Below are positions 7,755 through 17,376 of a stretch of DNA of 64,000 nucleotides, in pieces. This stretch comes from Chitinophaga pinensis (GTDB lineage: Bacteria; Bacteroidota; Bacteroidia; Chitinophagales; Chitinophagaceae). Location of the stretch: positions 1,302,001 through 1,366,000 of the forward strand of contig LR632930.1 in the NCBI GenBank assembly GCA_902167325.1. Reading direction: 5' to 3'. A program made the translations under genes and the position numbers. The stretch's first letter is position 1. Every line of letters starts with the position of its first letter. Below the pieces are notes generated by a model. It did no database searches and was not told where the DNA came from. It saw nothing but the letters and a program-made list of their open reading frames with translations.

Positions 7755-8600
7755 ATGTTAAAAAAGTTATTCTCGAGTAACGAAGAAAAAGCAGAGATGT
7801 CGTTTTTTGACCACCTGGAAGAACTCCGGTGGCACCTTGTGCGTTCTGCCGCAGCGATTGTAATCGTGAGCATTTTGGGCTTCGTATTTACCGACTGGAT
7901 CCTGACGAAAGTAATCTTTGGCCCCACCCAGGCCGATTTCCCGACGTATAAGTGGCTCTGTGCTGCCAGCCATGCAATGAACCTGGGTGATAAACTCTGT
8001 ATTACTCCGCCTCCTATCATATTCCAGAATACGAAAATGGCAGGGCAGATCATGCTGCAGTTCAAACTGGCAATGATCATCGGGGTAATAGGCGCTTTCC
8101 CTTACGTTTGCTGGGAGCTGTGGCGCTTTATACGCCCCGCTCTGAAAGACAATGAAGCCAAAGGGTCTAAGGGCGTTATTTTCTGGATCACGCTTCAGTT
8201 TATGCTGGGCATCGCATTCAGCTATTTCCTCATCGCTCCCTTCATGATCAACTTCCTCGCCAGCTACTCCGTGTCGGAAGTGATCAAGAACGATTTCTTC
8301 ATCGACGATTACTTCGGCCTGATGTCGCAGATCATTCTAGGTATGGGTGCTTTGTTCGAAATGCCGATCCTCGTGTACTTCCTCACCAAACTCGGTGTGC
8401 TCACACCCACCTTCATGCGGAACTACCGCCGCCATGCCATCGTGGTTATCCTTGTGCTGGCTGCCATCATTACTCCACCTGATGTACTCGATCAATTGCT
8501 CGTTTTCGTACCTTTATATCTGCTGTACGAAATAAGCATCCTCATTTCTGCCAGAACATACGCAAAGAAAGAGAAGGCCGAAATAGAAGAATGGTCCTGA
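7755..8600 (+). CDS. tatC: Sec-independent protein translocase subunit TatC
   Basis: A 281-residue inner-membrane protein that recognises twin-arginine signal peptides and exports folded proteins. Visible signatures are the N-terminal MSFFDHLEELRWHLVRS segment and six hydrophobic helices. The conserved FPYVCWELWRFIRPAL region after helix 2 and the late ITPPDVLDQLLVFVPLYLLYE stretch are also present. There is a longer than usual first periplasmic loop (about residues 55-95). TatA/B are not in the window. A client is present here: the Gfo/Idh/MocA oxidoreductase at 47920 has a twin-arginine start. Confidence 0.96.
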   Translation: MLKKLFSSNEEKAEMSFFDHLEELRWHLVRSAAAIVIVSILGFVFTDWILTKVIFGPTQADFPTYKWLCAASHAMNLGDKLCITPPPIIFQNTKMAGQIMLQFKLAMIIGVIGAFPYVCWELWRFIRPALKDNEAKGSKGVIFWITLQFMLGIAFSYFLIAPFMINFLASYSVSEVIKNDFFIDDYFGLMSQIILGMGALFEMPILVYFLTKLGVLTPTFMRNYRRHAIVVILVLAAIITPPDVLDQLLVFVPLYLLYEISILISARTYAKKEKAEIEEWS

Positions 8601-8639
8601 TAAACTAAACGATCACCACCAATAATAAACCCATAGGGT

Positions 8640-9098
8640 ATGGAACAGACGACATTTGATCTTGCCTTGCCGGTAGCCATCGGATCGGACCACGCAGGGT
8701 TCGAATACAAGGAAGAAGTGATCTCTTACCTCGAAGGAAAGGGAATACAGATAAAAGACTTTGGCACCTATTCTGCCGATTCCGTGGATTATCCTGATTT
8801 TGCACATCCTGTGGCATCTGCCGTGGAAGACGGTACGCATGCTTTCGGCATACTGATTTGTGGTAGCGCTAACGGTGTAGCCATCACCGCCAACAAGCAC
8901 CAGGGTATCCGCGCTGCTATTTGTTGGGGAGATGAGCTGGCCCGCCTCGCAAGAAGCCATAACAATGCTAACATCCTTTGCATCCCGGCGCGCTTCGTAA
9001 GTGTTCCCACCGCTACCGAAATGGTAGATGTATTCCAGGCCACACCCTTCGAAGGCGGCCGTCACGAAAACCGTGTGAAAAAGATCGCCTGCGTATAA
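8640..9098 (+). CDS. rpiB: Ribose-5-phosphate isomerase B
   Basis: A 152-residue RpiB/LacA-type isomerase interconverting ribose 5-phosphate and ribulose 5-phosphate in the pentose phosphate pathway. The N-terminal SDHAG motif (16-20), the ICGSANG loop with catalytic-base candidate Cys74, and the HNNANILCIPAR segment are as expected. It lies 39 bp after tatC and may share its transcript; a terminator follows. Confidence 0.94.
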   Translation: MEQTTFDLALPVAIGSDHAGFEYKEEVISYLEGKGIQIKDFGTYSADSVDYPDFAHPVASAVEDGTHAFGILICGSANGVAITANKHQGIRAAICWGDELARLARSHNNANILCIPARFVSVPTATEMVDVFQATPFEGGRHENRVKKIACV

Positions 9099-9133
9099 AC
9101 CCGTAAGGCTGATTTTTTAGCAGATATTTACAG

Positions 9134-9159
9134 AGAGGCTGTGCAAACAGCCTCTTTTT
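9134..9159 (+). terminator. Terminator after rpiB
   Basis: The perfect 8-bp stem AGAGGCTG/CAGCCTCT has a 6-nt loop and is followed by TTTTTA. Confidence 0.85.
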
Positions 9160-9219
9160 ATTTGAATGGTAGCGGTGGCAACAGCCGTAAACCTTAATTT
9201 TAGCCCATAAAACCTGCCA

Positions 9220-10737
9220 ATGAAGAAACATTCAATGCTGGCCTGCTTCCTCGTTATAGGGACCGCAGCCTGCGCCCAGAAGGCCTCCAAGCCCCTGAAG
9301 CGCTCCGCGGCCACATCCTACGCGGAAACCATTACGCCTGCAAAGCTGAAAAAACACTTATATATCGTAGCGGGCGATGAAATGGAAGGCCGTGAAACCG
9401 GCAAGCCAGGTCAATACAAAGCCGCCAAATATATCATCGAGCAGTTTAAAGCTGCAGGGCTTCAGCCCGGTGCCGGCAACGGAGAATGGGAACAGCCGTT
9501 TTCTCTCATGCAGGACTCTCTCCAAAAAAGTTCCATTCAGGCAGGTGGTAAAACCTTTACATTCGGACAGGAATTCTATGCTTCCGTAAAAGATGCCGCT
9601 AACCAGCAGTTAGGCGCTACTTCCGCCGTGTTTGCCGGGTATGGTGTAACTACCGAAGCAAATGATCCTTACAAAGGCACCACCGCTACAGATAAGATCG
9701 TTGTGATTGCCGATGAAGAACCCGGCAAGAAAGGCGCACCTCTTACAGAACGACTTCGCAATGCTGCGAACCATGGTGCAGTTGCCGTGTTTGTTGTAAG
9801 CGAACGTAACAACCTGGGCGGCCGTGGTGGTTCCCGCATGCGGAGAACCGGCCTCTACTGGCCCATGATGAAAACCATGGAATACATCCCCAACTGTTAT
9901 TTTGTAGCTCCTGATGTGGCTGCCGCCATCTTTGGTAAGCCCTGGAGCGAGCTGCAGACTGCTGCCAAAGCAGGTAACCCCACGCCGGCAACAGGCCAGG
10001 TTGCTTCCCTGGAGTTCAGCAAAGGCACAGAAGAGATCAAATCCAGTAACGTACTGGGTATATTGCCTGGCACGGATCTGAAAGATGAATATATGTTCCT
10101 CACAGCGCACTACGACCACGTGGGTATCATCAACGGGCAGATCCATAATGGCGCTGACGACGATGGTTCCGGCACAGTAGCAGTGATCGCCATGGCCGAT
10201 GCTTTTATGAAAGCCAAAAAAGCCGGTAAAGGGCCCCGCCGTACCGTGGTGTTCATGACGGTATCAGGCGAAGAAAAAGGCCTCCTCGGTTCGCAATACT
10301 ATACCGACCATCCCATCTACCCCCTCGAACAAACCGTTACGGACCTCAATATCGATATGATCGGCCGTATCGACGACGAGCATAAGAAGGATACCAACTA
10401 CGTATACATCATCGGTGATGATAAGCTCAGCTCCGACCTTCGTCCCATTAGCGAAGCGGCAAACAAACATACCGGTCTGAAACTCGATTACAAATACAAC
10501 GATCCTAACGATCCTAACCGTTTCTACTACCGCTCCGACCATTACATGTTCGCTCAGCATAAGATTCCCATCATCTTCTATTTTAATGGCGTGCATGAGG
10601 ATTATCACCGTCCGGGAGATAAACCTGATAAAATCCATTACAACCTCCTGGCAAAGCGTGCCAAGCTGGTGTTTTACACCGCCTGGGAAGTCGCTAACAG
10701 GGCCAGCCGCCTGAAGGTGGACAGGAACGAGAAATAA
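9220..10737 (+). CDS. M28 family zinc peptidase with PA domain, exported
   Basis: A 505-residue protein with a signal peptide ending near GTAACAQ; the Cys could be a lipobox, so it may be lipid-anchored. A PA-type insert lies at about residues 125-240, which in this family helps with substrate access. The M28 catalytic domain carries zinc-ligand motifs AHYDHVG (about 292-298), GADDDGSG (about 308-315) and the SGEEKGLLGS segment with the catalytic Glu (about 348-357). Members are aminopeptidases acting on peptides in the periplasm or outside the cell. It stands alone between two terminators. Confidence 0.9.
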   Translation: MKKHSMLACFLVIGTAACAQKASKPLKRSAATSYAETITPAKLKKHLYIVAGDEMEGRETGKPGQYKAAKYIIEQFKAAGLQPGAGNGEWEQPFSLMQDSLQKSSIQAGGKTFTFGQEFYASVKDAANQQLGATSAVFAGYGVTTEANDPYKGTTATDKIVVIADEEPGKKGAPLTERLRNAANHGAVAVFVVSERNNLGGRGGSRMRRTGLYWPMMKTMEYIPNCYFVAPDVAAAIFGKPWSELQTAAKAGNPTPATGQVASLEFSKGTEEIKSSNVLGILPGTDLKDEYMFLTAHYDHVGIINGQIHNGADDDGSGTVAVIAMADAFMKAKKAGKGPRRTVVFMTVSGEEKGLLGSQYYTDHPIYPLEQTVTDLNIDMIGRIDDEHKKDTNYVYIIGDDKLSSDLRPISEAANKHTGLKLDYKYNDPNDPNRFYYRSDHYMFAQHKIPIIFYFNGVHEDYHRPGDKPDKIHYNLLAKRAKLVFYTAWEVANRASRLKVDRNEK

Positions 10738-10744
10738 AAAATTG

Positions 10745-10777
10745 AAAACGGTCCCGGCTCAGCCGGGACCGTTTTTT
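10745..10777 (+). terminator. Terminator after the M28 peptidase
   Basis: The long stem ACGGTCCCGGC/GCCGGGACCGT has a 3-nt loop and is followed by T7. It starts only a few bases after the stop codon. Confidence 0.92.
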
Positions 10778-10864
10778 TATGCCCTGAAAGCGTTGGGATT
10801 TATCCACTTATTTCGTGATCCGGCCGTCAAATCGTACTTTTACAGCCTGCAAATTTTTTCAGTG

Positions 10865-13198
10865 ATGAGTGCAAACTATTTAGACGGATTAAACGCTCCC
10901 CAGCGCGAAGCGGTGGTCACCCTACAGGGACCTGTAATGATCATTGCCGGCGCCGGATCAGGCAAAACCAAGGTGCTGACCACAAGGATCGCTCACCTCA
11001 TGCGTAACGGGGTGGACTCTTTCAACATACTTTCCCTGACCTTTACCAACAAAGCGGCCAAGGAAATGAAGGAACGTGTGGAGAAGATCCTCGGCAGCAA
11101 CGAGGCCCGTAATCTCTACATAGGCACCTTCCACTCCGTGTTTGCCCGCCTGCTGCGTTCAGATGCTCCGAAGATGGGATACCCCAGCGATTTCACCATC
11201 TATGATTCGGACGATGCCAAAAGCGTGGTTAAAACCATCATCAACGAACTCAACCTCGATGATAAGCATTACAAACCCAATCTCGTATATAACCGCATTT
11301 CCGCGGCAAAGAACAGCCTCATAGGGCCGGAAGCATACCAGGTGGACTATTACCTCCAGCAGGAAGATCAGCGCGCCAGTCGCCCCCTTACAGGCAAGAT
11401 CTACGACATGTATGTGAAGCGCTGCTTTAAGAATGGCGCCATGGACTTCGATGATCTGCTGTTCAAAATGTACCAGCTGCTGAAAGGCTTCCCTGACGTA
11501 CTGGCTAAATACCAGCACAAGTTCAAATATATCATGATCGATGAGTATCAGGATACCAACCCTGCGCAGTACGAGATCGTGAAGCTGCTGGGAGCTGTCC
11601 ATGAGAATATTTGTGTGGTGGGAGATGACGCACAGTCTATCTACTCCTTCCGCGGTGCTACCATCCAGAACATCCTCCAGTTCGAAAAGGATTATGACGA
11701 TGTGAAAGTGGTGAAACTGGAACAGAACTACCGTTCCACCAAATCGATCCTCCATGTGGCCAACGAAGTAATCTCGAAAAACAAAGGGCAGATCGAAAAG
11801 AATCTGTGGACAGATAATATCGAAGGTGAAAAGATAAAACTGATTCGTACCAATACCGATAATGAGGAAGGTAAGAACGTGGCCGACAGCATTGCCGAAC
11901 TAAAATTGCGCAACCACTACAGCAACCGCGACTTCTGCATACTTTACCGTACCAATGCACAGAGCCGCTCCTTCGAGGAAAGCCTGCGCCGCCAGGCAAT
12001 ACCCTACCGCATATTCGGAGGACTTTCATTCTACCAGCGCAAAGAGATCAAGGATTTCATCGCGTATCTGCGTGTAATCATGAACTCCCGTGATGAGGAA
12101 GCTATCAAACGCATCATCAACTACCCGGTTCGCGGTATAGGTAAAACCACCATCGAGAAGGTTTCTATTCTGGCCAACGACCAGAATATTACTTTCTGGG
12201 AAGTACTGGAAAGGGCCGGTGAGTTTGGATTTAAGGGTGGTACCCTCGAAGCCATCAGCAACTTTGTGATCATGATCCAGAGCTTCCGTGTGATGCTGGA
12301 GAAACAGAATGCGTACGAAGTAGCAGTACAGGCAGGTAAGAGCACCGGCATAGTGAAAGAACTTTTCAACGACAAAACCACGGAAGGACTGGCGCGTTAC
12401 GAGAACGTTCAGGAGTTATTGAACTCCATCAAGGAATTCACTGAAACACCCACTGAAGATGGTGAGCTGCTCAACGATAAAACACTCGGCATCTACCTCC
12501 AGCAGATTACCCTGCTCACGGATGCCGATAACACCAACGATGAGAACAGCGATGTGGTGAAGCTCATGACCATTCACGCTTCTAAAGGACTTGAATTCCC
12601 TGTAGTGTTCAACGTAGGGCTGGAAGAAGGGCTGTTCCCCAGCGGGCTTTCCATCAATTCCCGTGAAGAGCTGGAAGAAGAGCGCCGTCTCTTTTACGTG
12701 GCAGTAACCCGTGCCAAGAGCCGCTTGTTCATCACATACGCCAATAGCCGTTACCGTTTCGGCCAATTGCAACAAAACGAACCCAGCCGGTTCCTCGAAG
12801 AAATTCCGGAACAATACCTCGACCGCAGCTATGCAGGTGGCGGCCTCCGCAACAGCGGCAGCATGGGAGGCGGTGCTTCCTGGGGGAATATGTTCGATAA
12901 GCGTAAAGCTCCGGGATCACCTGCAGGTCCCTCACGCCCCGTGCAGCAGCAACCGCAGCCCCGGGTTATTTCATCGCCCTCCGGCAGCAACCATACCCCT
13001 TCTGCTAACTTTGCCGCAGATGATCCGGCGAATATGGAAGTGGGCATGGACGTTGAGCATATGAAATTCGGCTTCGGGAAGATCACCGGGCTGGAAGGTG
13101 CGCCCAACAACCGCATTGCAACCGTAATGTTCCCTAAAGGCGGGGGCGAAAAGAAGATCATGCTCAATTACGCCAAACTGATGATCGTTCGGCAGTAA
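10865..13198 (+). CDS. pcrA: UvrD/PcrA-type ATP-dependent DNA helicase
   Basis: A 777-residue superfamily 1A helicase with 3'-5' polarity, acting in excision repair, mismatch repair and replication-fork clearance. The order is Q motif (LNAPQREAV), Walker A AGAGSGKT (28-35), Walker B DEYQDTN (about 225-231), motif III near VVGDDAQSIYSFRGA, motif IV/V and VI (EEERRLFYVAVTRAK). A flexible Pro/Gly-rich linker precedes a C-terminal Tudor-like domain (about 730-777: FGFGKITGLEG). The frame is open upstream to 10742, but that start sits inside the previous terminator. The ATG at 10865 begins the family-typical MSANYLDGLN. Confidence 0.93.
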   Translation: MSANYLDGLNAPQREAVVTLQGPVMIIAGAGSGKTKVLTTRIAHLMRNGVDSFNILSLTFTNKAAKEMKERVEKILGSNEARNLYIGTFHSVFARLLRSDAPKMGYPSDFTIYDSDDAKSVVKTIINELNLDDKHYKPNLVYNRISAAKNSLIGPEAYQVDYYLQQEDQRASRPLTGKIYDMYVKRCFKNGAMDFDDLLFKMYQLLKGFPDVLAKYQHKFKYIMIDEYQDTNPAQYEIVKLLGAVHENICVVGDDAQSIYSFRGATIQNILQFEKDYDDVKVVKLEQNYRSTKSILHVANEVISKNKGQIEKNLWTDNIEGEKIKLIRTNTDNEEGKNVADSIAELKLRNHYSNRDFCILYRTNAQSRSFEESLRRQAIPYRIFGGLSFYQRKEIKDFIAYLRVIMNSRDEEAIKRIINYPVRGIGKTTIEKVSILANDQNITFWEVLERAGEFGFKGGTLEAISNFVIMIQSFRVMLEKQNAYEVAVQAGKSTGIVKELFNDKTTEGLARYENVQELLNSIKEFTETPTEDGELLNDKTLGIYLQQITLLTDADNTNDENSDVVKLMTIHASKGLEFPVVFNVGLEEGLFPSGLSINSREELEEERRLFYVAVTRAKSRLFITYANSRYRFGQLQQNEPSRFLEEIPEQYLDRSYAGGGLRNSGSMGGGASWGNMFDKRKAPGSPAGPSRPVQQQPQPRVISSPSGSNHTPSANFAADDPANMEVGMDVEHMKFGFGKITGLEGAPNNRIATVMFPKGGGEKKIMLNYAKLMIVRQ

Positions 13199-13220
13199 TA
13201 CAGTCAATACATTACTCACC

Positions 13221-13250
13221 GGGCCGGCCGCACAACGGCCGGCCCTTTTT
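13221..13250 (+). terminator. Terminator after the helicase gene
   Basis: A 10-bp GC-only stem (GGGCCGGCCG/CGGCCGGCCC) has a 5-nt loop and is followed by T5. Confidence 0.92.
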
Positions 13251-13260
13251 ATTGAATGCC

Positions 13261-13722
13261 ATGAGTAGCAGCGATATTGAAAAGCTCCGCCACTACTGCG
13301 CTTATCAGGAGCGGTGCCATTCGGAAGTGAAAGAGAAATGCCGGGAGCTGGGAATATACGGCGATGCAGCCGACGAAGCTATTGCACAGCTGGTACAGGA
13401 TAACTTCCTCAATGAAGAACGTTATGCTCGTGCCTATGCCGGTGGGAAGTTCCGAATGCGGCAATGGGGGAAGAAGAAGATCAGCCTCATGCTGAAACAG
13501 AAACAGGTGTCGGATTATTGCATCCGGAAAGGACTGTCTGAGATAGATGGTGATGAATACGACCGGATACTTAGGCAGCTGGCTGAAAAGAAATATGCCA
13601 GTCTGAAGGGGGAACAACCTGTAAAACGAACGTGGAAAACGTTGCAGTTTCTGTTACAGAGAGGCTTTGAACAGGACCTTTCGAGGGGTGTTATTGAAGA
13701 AATTTCAAAAAACAGGGAATAA
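13261..13722 (+). CDS. recX: Regulatory protein RecX
   Basis: A 153-residue helical protein of the RecX family, which binds RecA filaments and limits recombinase activity. Typical segments are LRHYCAYQERCHSEVKEKC near the start, then DNFLNEERYARAYAGGKFRMRQWGKKKI and the third helical repeat towards the end. A TTG at 13252 is possible, but it lies in the T-run of the preceding terminator, so the ATG at 13261 is preferred. recA is not in the window. Confidence 0.9.
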   Translation: MSSSDIEKLRHYCAYQERCHSEVKEKCRELGIYGDAADEAIAQLVQDNFLNEERYARAYAGGKFRMRQWGKKKISLMLKQKQVSDYCIRKGLSEIDGDEYDRILRQLAEKKYASLKGEQPVKRTWKTLQFLLQRGFEQDLSRGVIEEISKNRE

Positions 13723-13760
13723 TCCTGCGTGATTTCAAAACTTTCTAAGTCTTTGCAGCG

Positions 13761-13768
13761 TAAATTTG
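13761..13768 (+). promoter_or_regulatory. -7 element upstream of the omega-amidase gene
   Basis: TAAATTTG matches TAnnTTTG and lies 28 bp before the start codon. A TTTG is present nearby but not at the ideal distance. Confidence 0.35.
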
Positions 13769-13796
13769 AGGTCGTTTTGCACGAATCCGTTATTGT

Positions 13797-14588
13797 ATGT
13801 CAGATTTAACCGTTTCGCTCATTCAGGCGAATTTGCATTGGGAAGATATTGCGGCCAACCTGGCCATGTTCGATCAAAAGATCGATTCCATTAAGGAAAG
13901 GACCGAAGTGATCCTGCTGCCCGAAATGTTCAGCACTGGTTTCAGTATGCAGCCCGAAAAGCTCGCAGAAAAAATGGATGGCCTGGCCGTACAATGGATG
14001 AAGCAGAAAGCGAAGCAAAAGAATGCTATCATCGGCGGAAGCCTCATCATCGAAGAAGAGGGTGAGTATTATAACCGCTTTATCTGGATGCTACCCAACG
14101 GACAATACGGAATTTACAATAAACGTCACCGTTTCGGTTTTGCCGGGGAAGATGATCATTACGCAGCCGGAGAGAAACGCATCATAGCACAGGTCAAAGG
14201 ATGGAAGATTTGCCTGACCATCTGTTACGATCTAAGGTTCCCGGTGTGGAGCCGCAATACGATTAAGGAAGACGGTCAGCCGGAGTACGACGTACTGGTA
14301 AACGTAGCCAACTGGCCGGAACGCCGTAATGTGCCCTGGAAAGCCCTGCTGCAGGCACGTGCCATCGAAAACCAATGCTACATGATCGGTGTAAACCGCG
14401 TGGGTAATGATGGAAACGATATCTACCACAGCGGAGACTCCAGCATTATTGATCCCATCGGGGAAATCGTTTATCACAAAGCACACGACGAAGATGTGTT
14501 TACCTACACCCTATCCCGTCAGCATCTCAGCGAGCTGCGTGGGAAATTCCCCTTCATGAAAGATGCAGACAAGTTTATGATACTCTAA
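13797..14588 (+). CDS. Nitrilase-fold amidohydrolase, omega-amidase (YafV/Nit2) type
   Basis: A 263-residue carbon-nitrogen hydrolase. The catalytic triad is seen as Glu43 (LPEMFSTG), Lys109 (NKRHRFGFAGED) and Cys143 (TICYDLRFPVW). The CYDLRFPVW and FAGEDDHY wording is typical of YafV and mammalian Nit2. These hydrolyse alpha-ketoglutaramate or the 2-oxo acid amide of methionine salvage to free 2-oxo acids. The reaction is inferred from family resemblance. Confidence 0.87.
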   Translation: MSDLTVSLIQANLHWEDIAANLAMFDQKIDSIKERTEVILLPEMFSTGFSMQPEKLAEKMDGLAVQWMKQKAKQKNAIIGGSLIIEEEGEYYNRFIWMLPNGQYGIYNKRHRFGFAGEDDHYAAGEKRIIAQVKGWKICLTICYDLRFPVWSRNTIKEDGQPEYDVLVNVANWPERRNVPWKALLQARAIENQCYMIGVNRVGNDGNDIYHSGDSSIIDPIGEIVYHKAHDEDVFTYTLSRQHLSELRGKFPFMKDADKFMIL

Positions 14589-14620
14589 AAAGCGGCGGAT
14601 TTGGCTAACTTCGCCCCACT

Positions 14621-16285
14621 ATGATCCGCTTTTTTACAAAGAATCAGTATAAAAACACCATACTGGCCCTTTGGGCTATATTAGCCCTCATTCAGGCATG
14701 CTTTACGGAGCTGATGGATGATGAGGCTTATTATTGGGTGTATTCACGCCACCTCGACTGGGGGTATTTCGATCATCCGCCCATGATTGCCCTCCTGATC
14801 AAGGCGGGATATGCCATCTTCCACAATGAACTGGGTGTAAGACTGGCCATGGTGGTGCTGAATGTAGGTACCCTCATTCTTGCGGATAAGCTGATTTCCC
14901 AAAAGAATAACACCGTTTTCTACCTCATTCTTGCAGGCATGGGTGCCATGCAACTGGGAGGGATTCTGGCAGTTCCGGATATTCCGCTCATCTTCTTCGC
15001 CGCATTGTACTTCTACCTCTATCGTAACTTCCTTGAGGCTCAAAACTGGAAAAATACGCTGTTACTCGGATTGAGTATGGCGCTGATGTTTTACAGTAAA
15101 TACCATGGTGTGCTGCTGGTGTTTTTCACGGTATTATCGAACCTCCATCTGCTGAAGCTTCCCCGTTTCTGGATGGCAGTACTGATTACGACAGCCCTCT
15201 TCTTCCCGCACCTTTACTGGCAATATACCCACGACTTCCCTTCGCTTCAATACCACCTCGTTGAGCGTAATGCCAAGGCGTACCATATCAGTTTTACGCT
15301 GGATTACCTGGCAGGGCAACTGCTGTTATTCGGTCCATTGGTAGGCTGGCTGCTGCTGTACTATGCATTTAAAGTACCAGTGAAGGATAGCTTTGAACGG
15401 GCTATGAAGTTTTCACTGATAGGGGTGCTTGTATTTTTTGCCATCAGTACTTTCAAAGGCCGGGTGGAAGCCAACTGGACCGTCATGATCTTTACGCCGC
15501 TGCTGGTACTTGCCCATCAGGGCATCGTGCGGCAGGGGTATTCCCTGAAGTTCCTGAAAGCCGTCTGGATACCATCGTTGATATTGGTGCTGGTGGTAAG
15601 GGTGTATATGATGTGGGATTTCCTGCCCGGGGTACGTATTCGTCCGGAGCTGCATCACAACCGGGAATGGACAGCTGTAGTGAAGGAGCAGGCGGCAGGC
15701 AGGCCTGTGGTATTCCTCAACAGCTACCAGCAGCCTTCGAAATATATGTTTTATCAGGGTGATATGTCGTTCAGCCTGAATACCATACGCAGCCGCCGGA
15801 GCCAGTACAACTTCTGGCCTATGGAAGAGAAACTATGGGGGAAGGAAATATGGCTGGCTACTTCCGACAGGAATTATTTCCCCAATGAGAAGGGGATACT
15901 TACAGCTCAGGGCGAGTTTTTCGGTAAATCGGTACCCGGCTTTCACGCTTACACACTTTTACAGCTGATACCAGCCCAAAAGGAGTTTGGCCGGGCTAAA
16001 GACGGGAAGTACCGATTTGCGGTTAAGAATCTTTACCACCAGGAGCTGCCGGTTATTGGTAATGGTCCTAAGCTGCGATACATGATTTGGGAAGATCCCG
16101 TAATGCCGCCTGTGGTTTGGGACACCGACCTTTACCTGAAGGATTTGGTAGGGAAGGATTCGGTTGATTTATATATCCCGGGTTCAAAAATGCCGGGGAA
16201 GTATAAGTTCAAACTGGGGCTTGATGCCGTAGAAGGCATGGATCCTACACATAACAGTCAGGTTTTCAGGATAAATGATCTCTGA
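14621..16285 (+). CDS. GT39/ArnT-like membrane glycosyltransferase
   Basis: A 554-residue polytopic membrane protein related to PMT/ArnT glycosyltransferases that use polyprenyl-phosphate sugar donors. The first external loop has MDDEAYYWVYSRHLDWGYFDHPP, containing the acidic DE pair and the YFDHPP motif of this fold. About ten hydrophobic segments fill residues 15-350. The remaining 200 residues or so form a soluble C-terminal domain. The acceptor is unknown; lipid A, lipoprotein or glycan targets are all possible. A bidirectional terminator follows. Confidence 0.85.
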   Translation: MIRFFTKNQYKNTILALWAILALIQACFTELMDDEAYYWVYSRHLDWGYFDHPPMIALLIKAGYAIFHNELGVRLAMVVLNVGTLILADKLISQKNNTVFYLILAGMGAMQLGGILAVPDIPLIFFAALYFYLYRNFLEAQNWKNTLLLGLSMALMFYSKYHGVLLVFFTVLSNLHLLKLPRFWMAVLITTALFFPHLYWQYTHDFPSLQYHLVERNAKAYHISFTLDYLAGQLLLFGPLVGWLLLYYAFKVPVKDSFERAMKFSLIGVLVFFAISTFKGRVEANWTVMIFTPLLVLAHQGIVRQGYSLKFLKAVWIPSLILVLVVRVYMMWDFLPGVRIRPELHHNREWTAVVKEQAAGRPVVFLNSYQQPSKYMFYQGDMSFSLNTIRSRRSQYNFWPMEEKLWGKEIWLATSDRNYFPNEKGILTAQGEFFGKSVPGFHAYTLLQLIPAQKEFGRAKDGKYRFAVKNLYHQELPVIGNGPKLRYMIWEDPVMPPVVWDTDLYLKDLVGKDSVDLYIPGSKMPGKYKFKLGLDAVEGMDPTHNSQVFRINDL

Positions 16286-16287
16286 TT

Positions 16288-16325
16288 AAAAAAGCCCAAT
16301 GCAACTGTTGCATCGGGCTTTTTTA
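16288..16325. terminator. Bidirectional terminator between the GT39-type gene and thiL
   Basis: The hairpin AAAAAAGCCC...GGGCTTTTTT has an inner ATGCAA/TTGCAT stem. A6 and T6 flank the stem, serving both converging genes. Confidence 0.88.
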
Positions 16326-16344
16326 ATTTTATGGCGGAATTACA

Positions 16345-17373
16345 TTATTTGAAAGCGTTCCATCCCTGAGCGGTGATTTCGTGTCTGTTACCACCGCGGG
16401 TAATGATATGGGCACCTTCTTCGGGACCTGTCATATACCCGATCACGGCAATCTCTTCGTTGAGTACGATCTTGTCGTAATCTTCCTGTTTCATGGTGAA
16501 AAGAAGCTCGTAATCCTCCCCGCCGCTTAAAGCGCAGGCAGTGGGGTCAAGTCCGAATTGCATGGCCATTTGGCGGGCTTCGTCGTGTACGGGAATCTTA
16601 TCTTCATATAAAACACAGCCCAGTTCGCTTTGGCGGCAAATGTGGAGTATTTCGGAGCTTAGGCCGTCGCTCACATCCATCATGGCGGTAGGGAGGATCT
16701 CCTTTTCGGCCAGGAAGGAAATAATATCGGGGCGGGCCTCAGGTTTCAGCTGACGGCCTATGATATATGTTTGATTTTCAAGGTCTGGCTGCACTTTGGG
16801 GTTCTCCAGGAAGATCTGTTTCTCCCGTTCCAGAATGGTCAGGCCGAGGTAGGCAGCGCCAAGATTGCCGGAAACACAGAGGAGGTCTCCTTTTTGGGCG
16901 GTGGAGCGCTTAACGAACTTACCGGGAGCTACTTCCCCGATAGCAGTAACGCTGATAACGAAGCCCTTCTGGGATGAAGTAGTATCGCCGCCAATGAGAT
17001 CTACATTATAACGTTCGCAGGCCGCATACACCCCTTCGTAGAACTCGTCGAGCGCTTCGAGGGAAAAGCGGTTAGAGAATGCGATGCTCATGGTGATCTG
17101 CGTAGGCACGGCGTTCATAGCATATATGTCCGACAGGTTGACAATCACTGACTTATATCCCAAATGCTTCAACGGGGTATACATCAGGTCAAAGTGAATG
17201 CCTTCCACAAGCATATCCGTGGAAACAACGGTTTGTTTACCGAAATGGTCGATCACGGCGCCATCATCCCCCACGCCGAGAATGGTGCCGGCGTTGCGGA
17301 TTTCTATATTTCTCGTCAGGTGGTCGATAAGGCCGAACTCTCCGAGGTTGTTTATTTCAGTTCTTTCTTCCAT
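16345..17373 (-). CDS. thiL: Thiamine-phosphate kinase
   Basis: A 342-residue PurM/ThiL-fold kinase that phosphorylates thiamine monophosphate to the pyrophosphate cofactor. Seen are the ATP-site segment GVGDDGAVI (34-42), STDMLVEGIHF (51-61), the DLIGGDTTSS motif and MMDVSDGLSSEILHI. The length and domain order are normal. The gene starts 3 bp after the upstream suhB-type stop, so the two are an operon. Confidence 0.94.
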   Translation of the reverse strand: MEERTEINNLGEFGLIDHLTRNIEIRNAGTILGVGDDGAVIDHFGKQTVVSTDMLVEGIHFDLMYTPLKHLGYKSVIVNLSDIYAMNAVPTQITMSIAFSNRFSLEALDEFYEGVYAACERYNVDLIGGDTTSSQKGFVISVTAIGEVAPGKFVKRSTAQKGDLLCVSGNLGAAYLGLTILEREKQIFLENPKVQPDLENQTYIIGRQLKPEARPDIISFLAEKEILPTAMMDVSDGLSSEILHICRQSELGCVLYEDKIPVHDEARQMAMQFGLDPTACALSGGEDYELLFTMKQEDYDKIVLNEEIAVIGYMTGPEEGAHIITRGGNRHEITAQGWNAFK

Positions 17374-17376
17374 GAT

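Noticed and set aside
7679..8080. Open frame of 133 codons on the minus strand overlapping tatC
   Set aside because: It is antisense to a clear tatC and has no support.
10742..10864. Upstream extension of the helicase gene
   Set aside because: The added residues would begin inside the terminator of the previous gene and do not resemble UvrD N-termini; ATG 10865 gives the family start.
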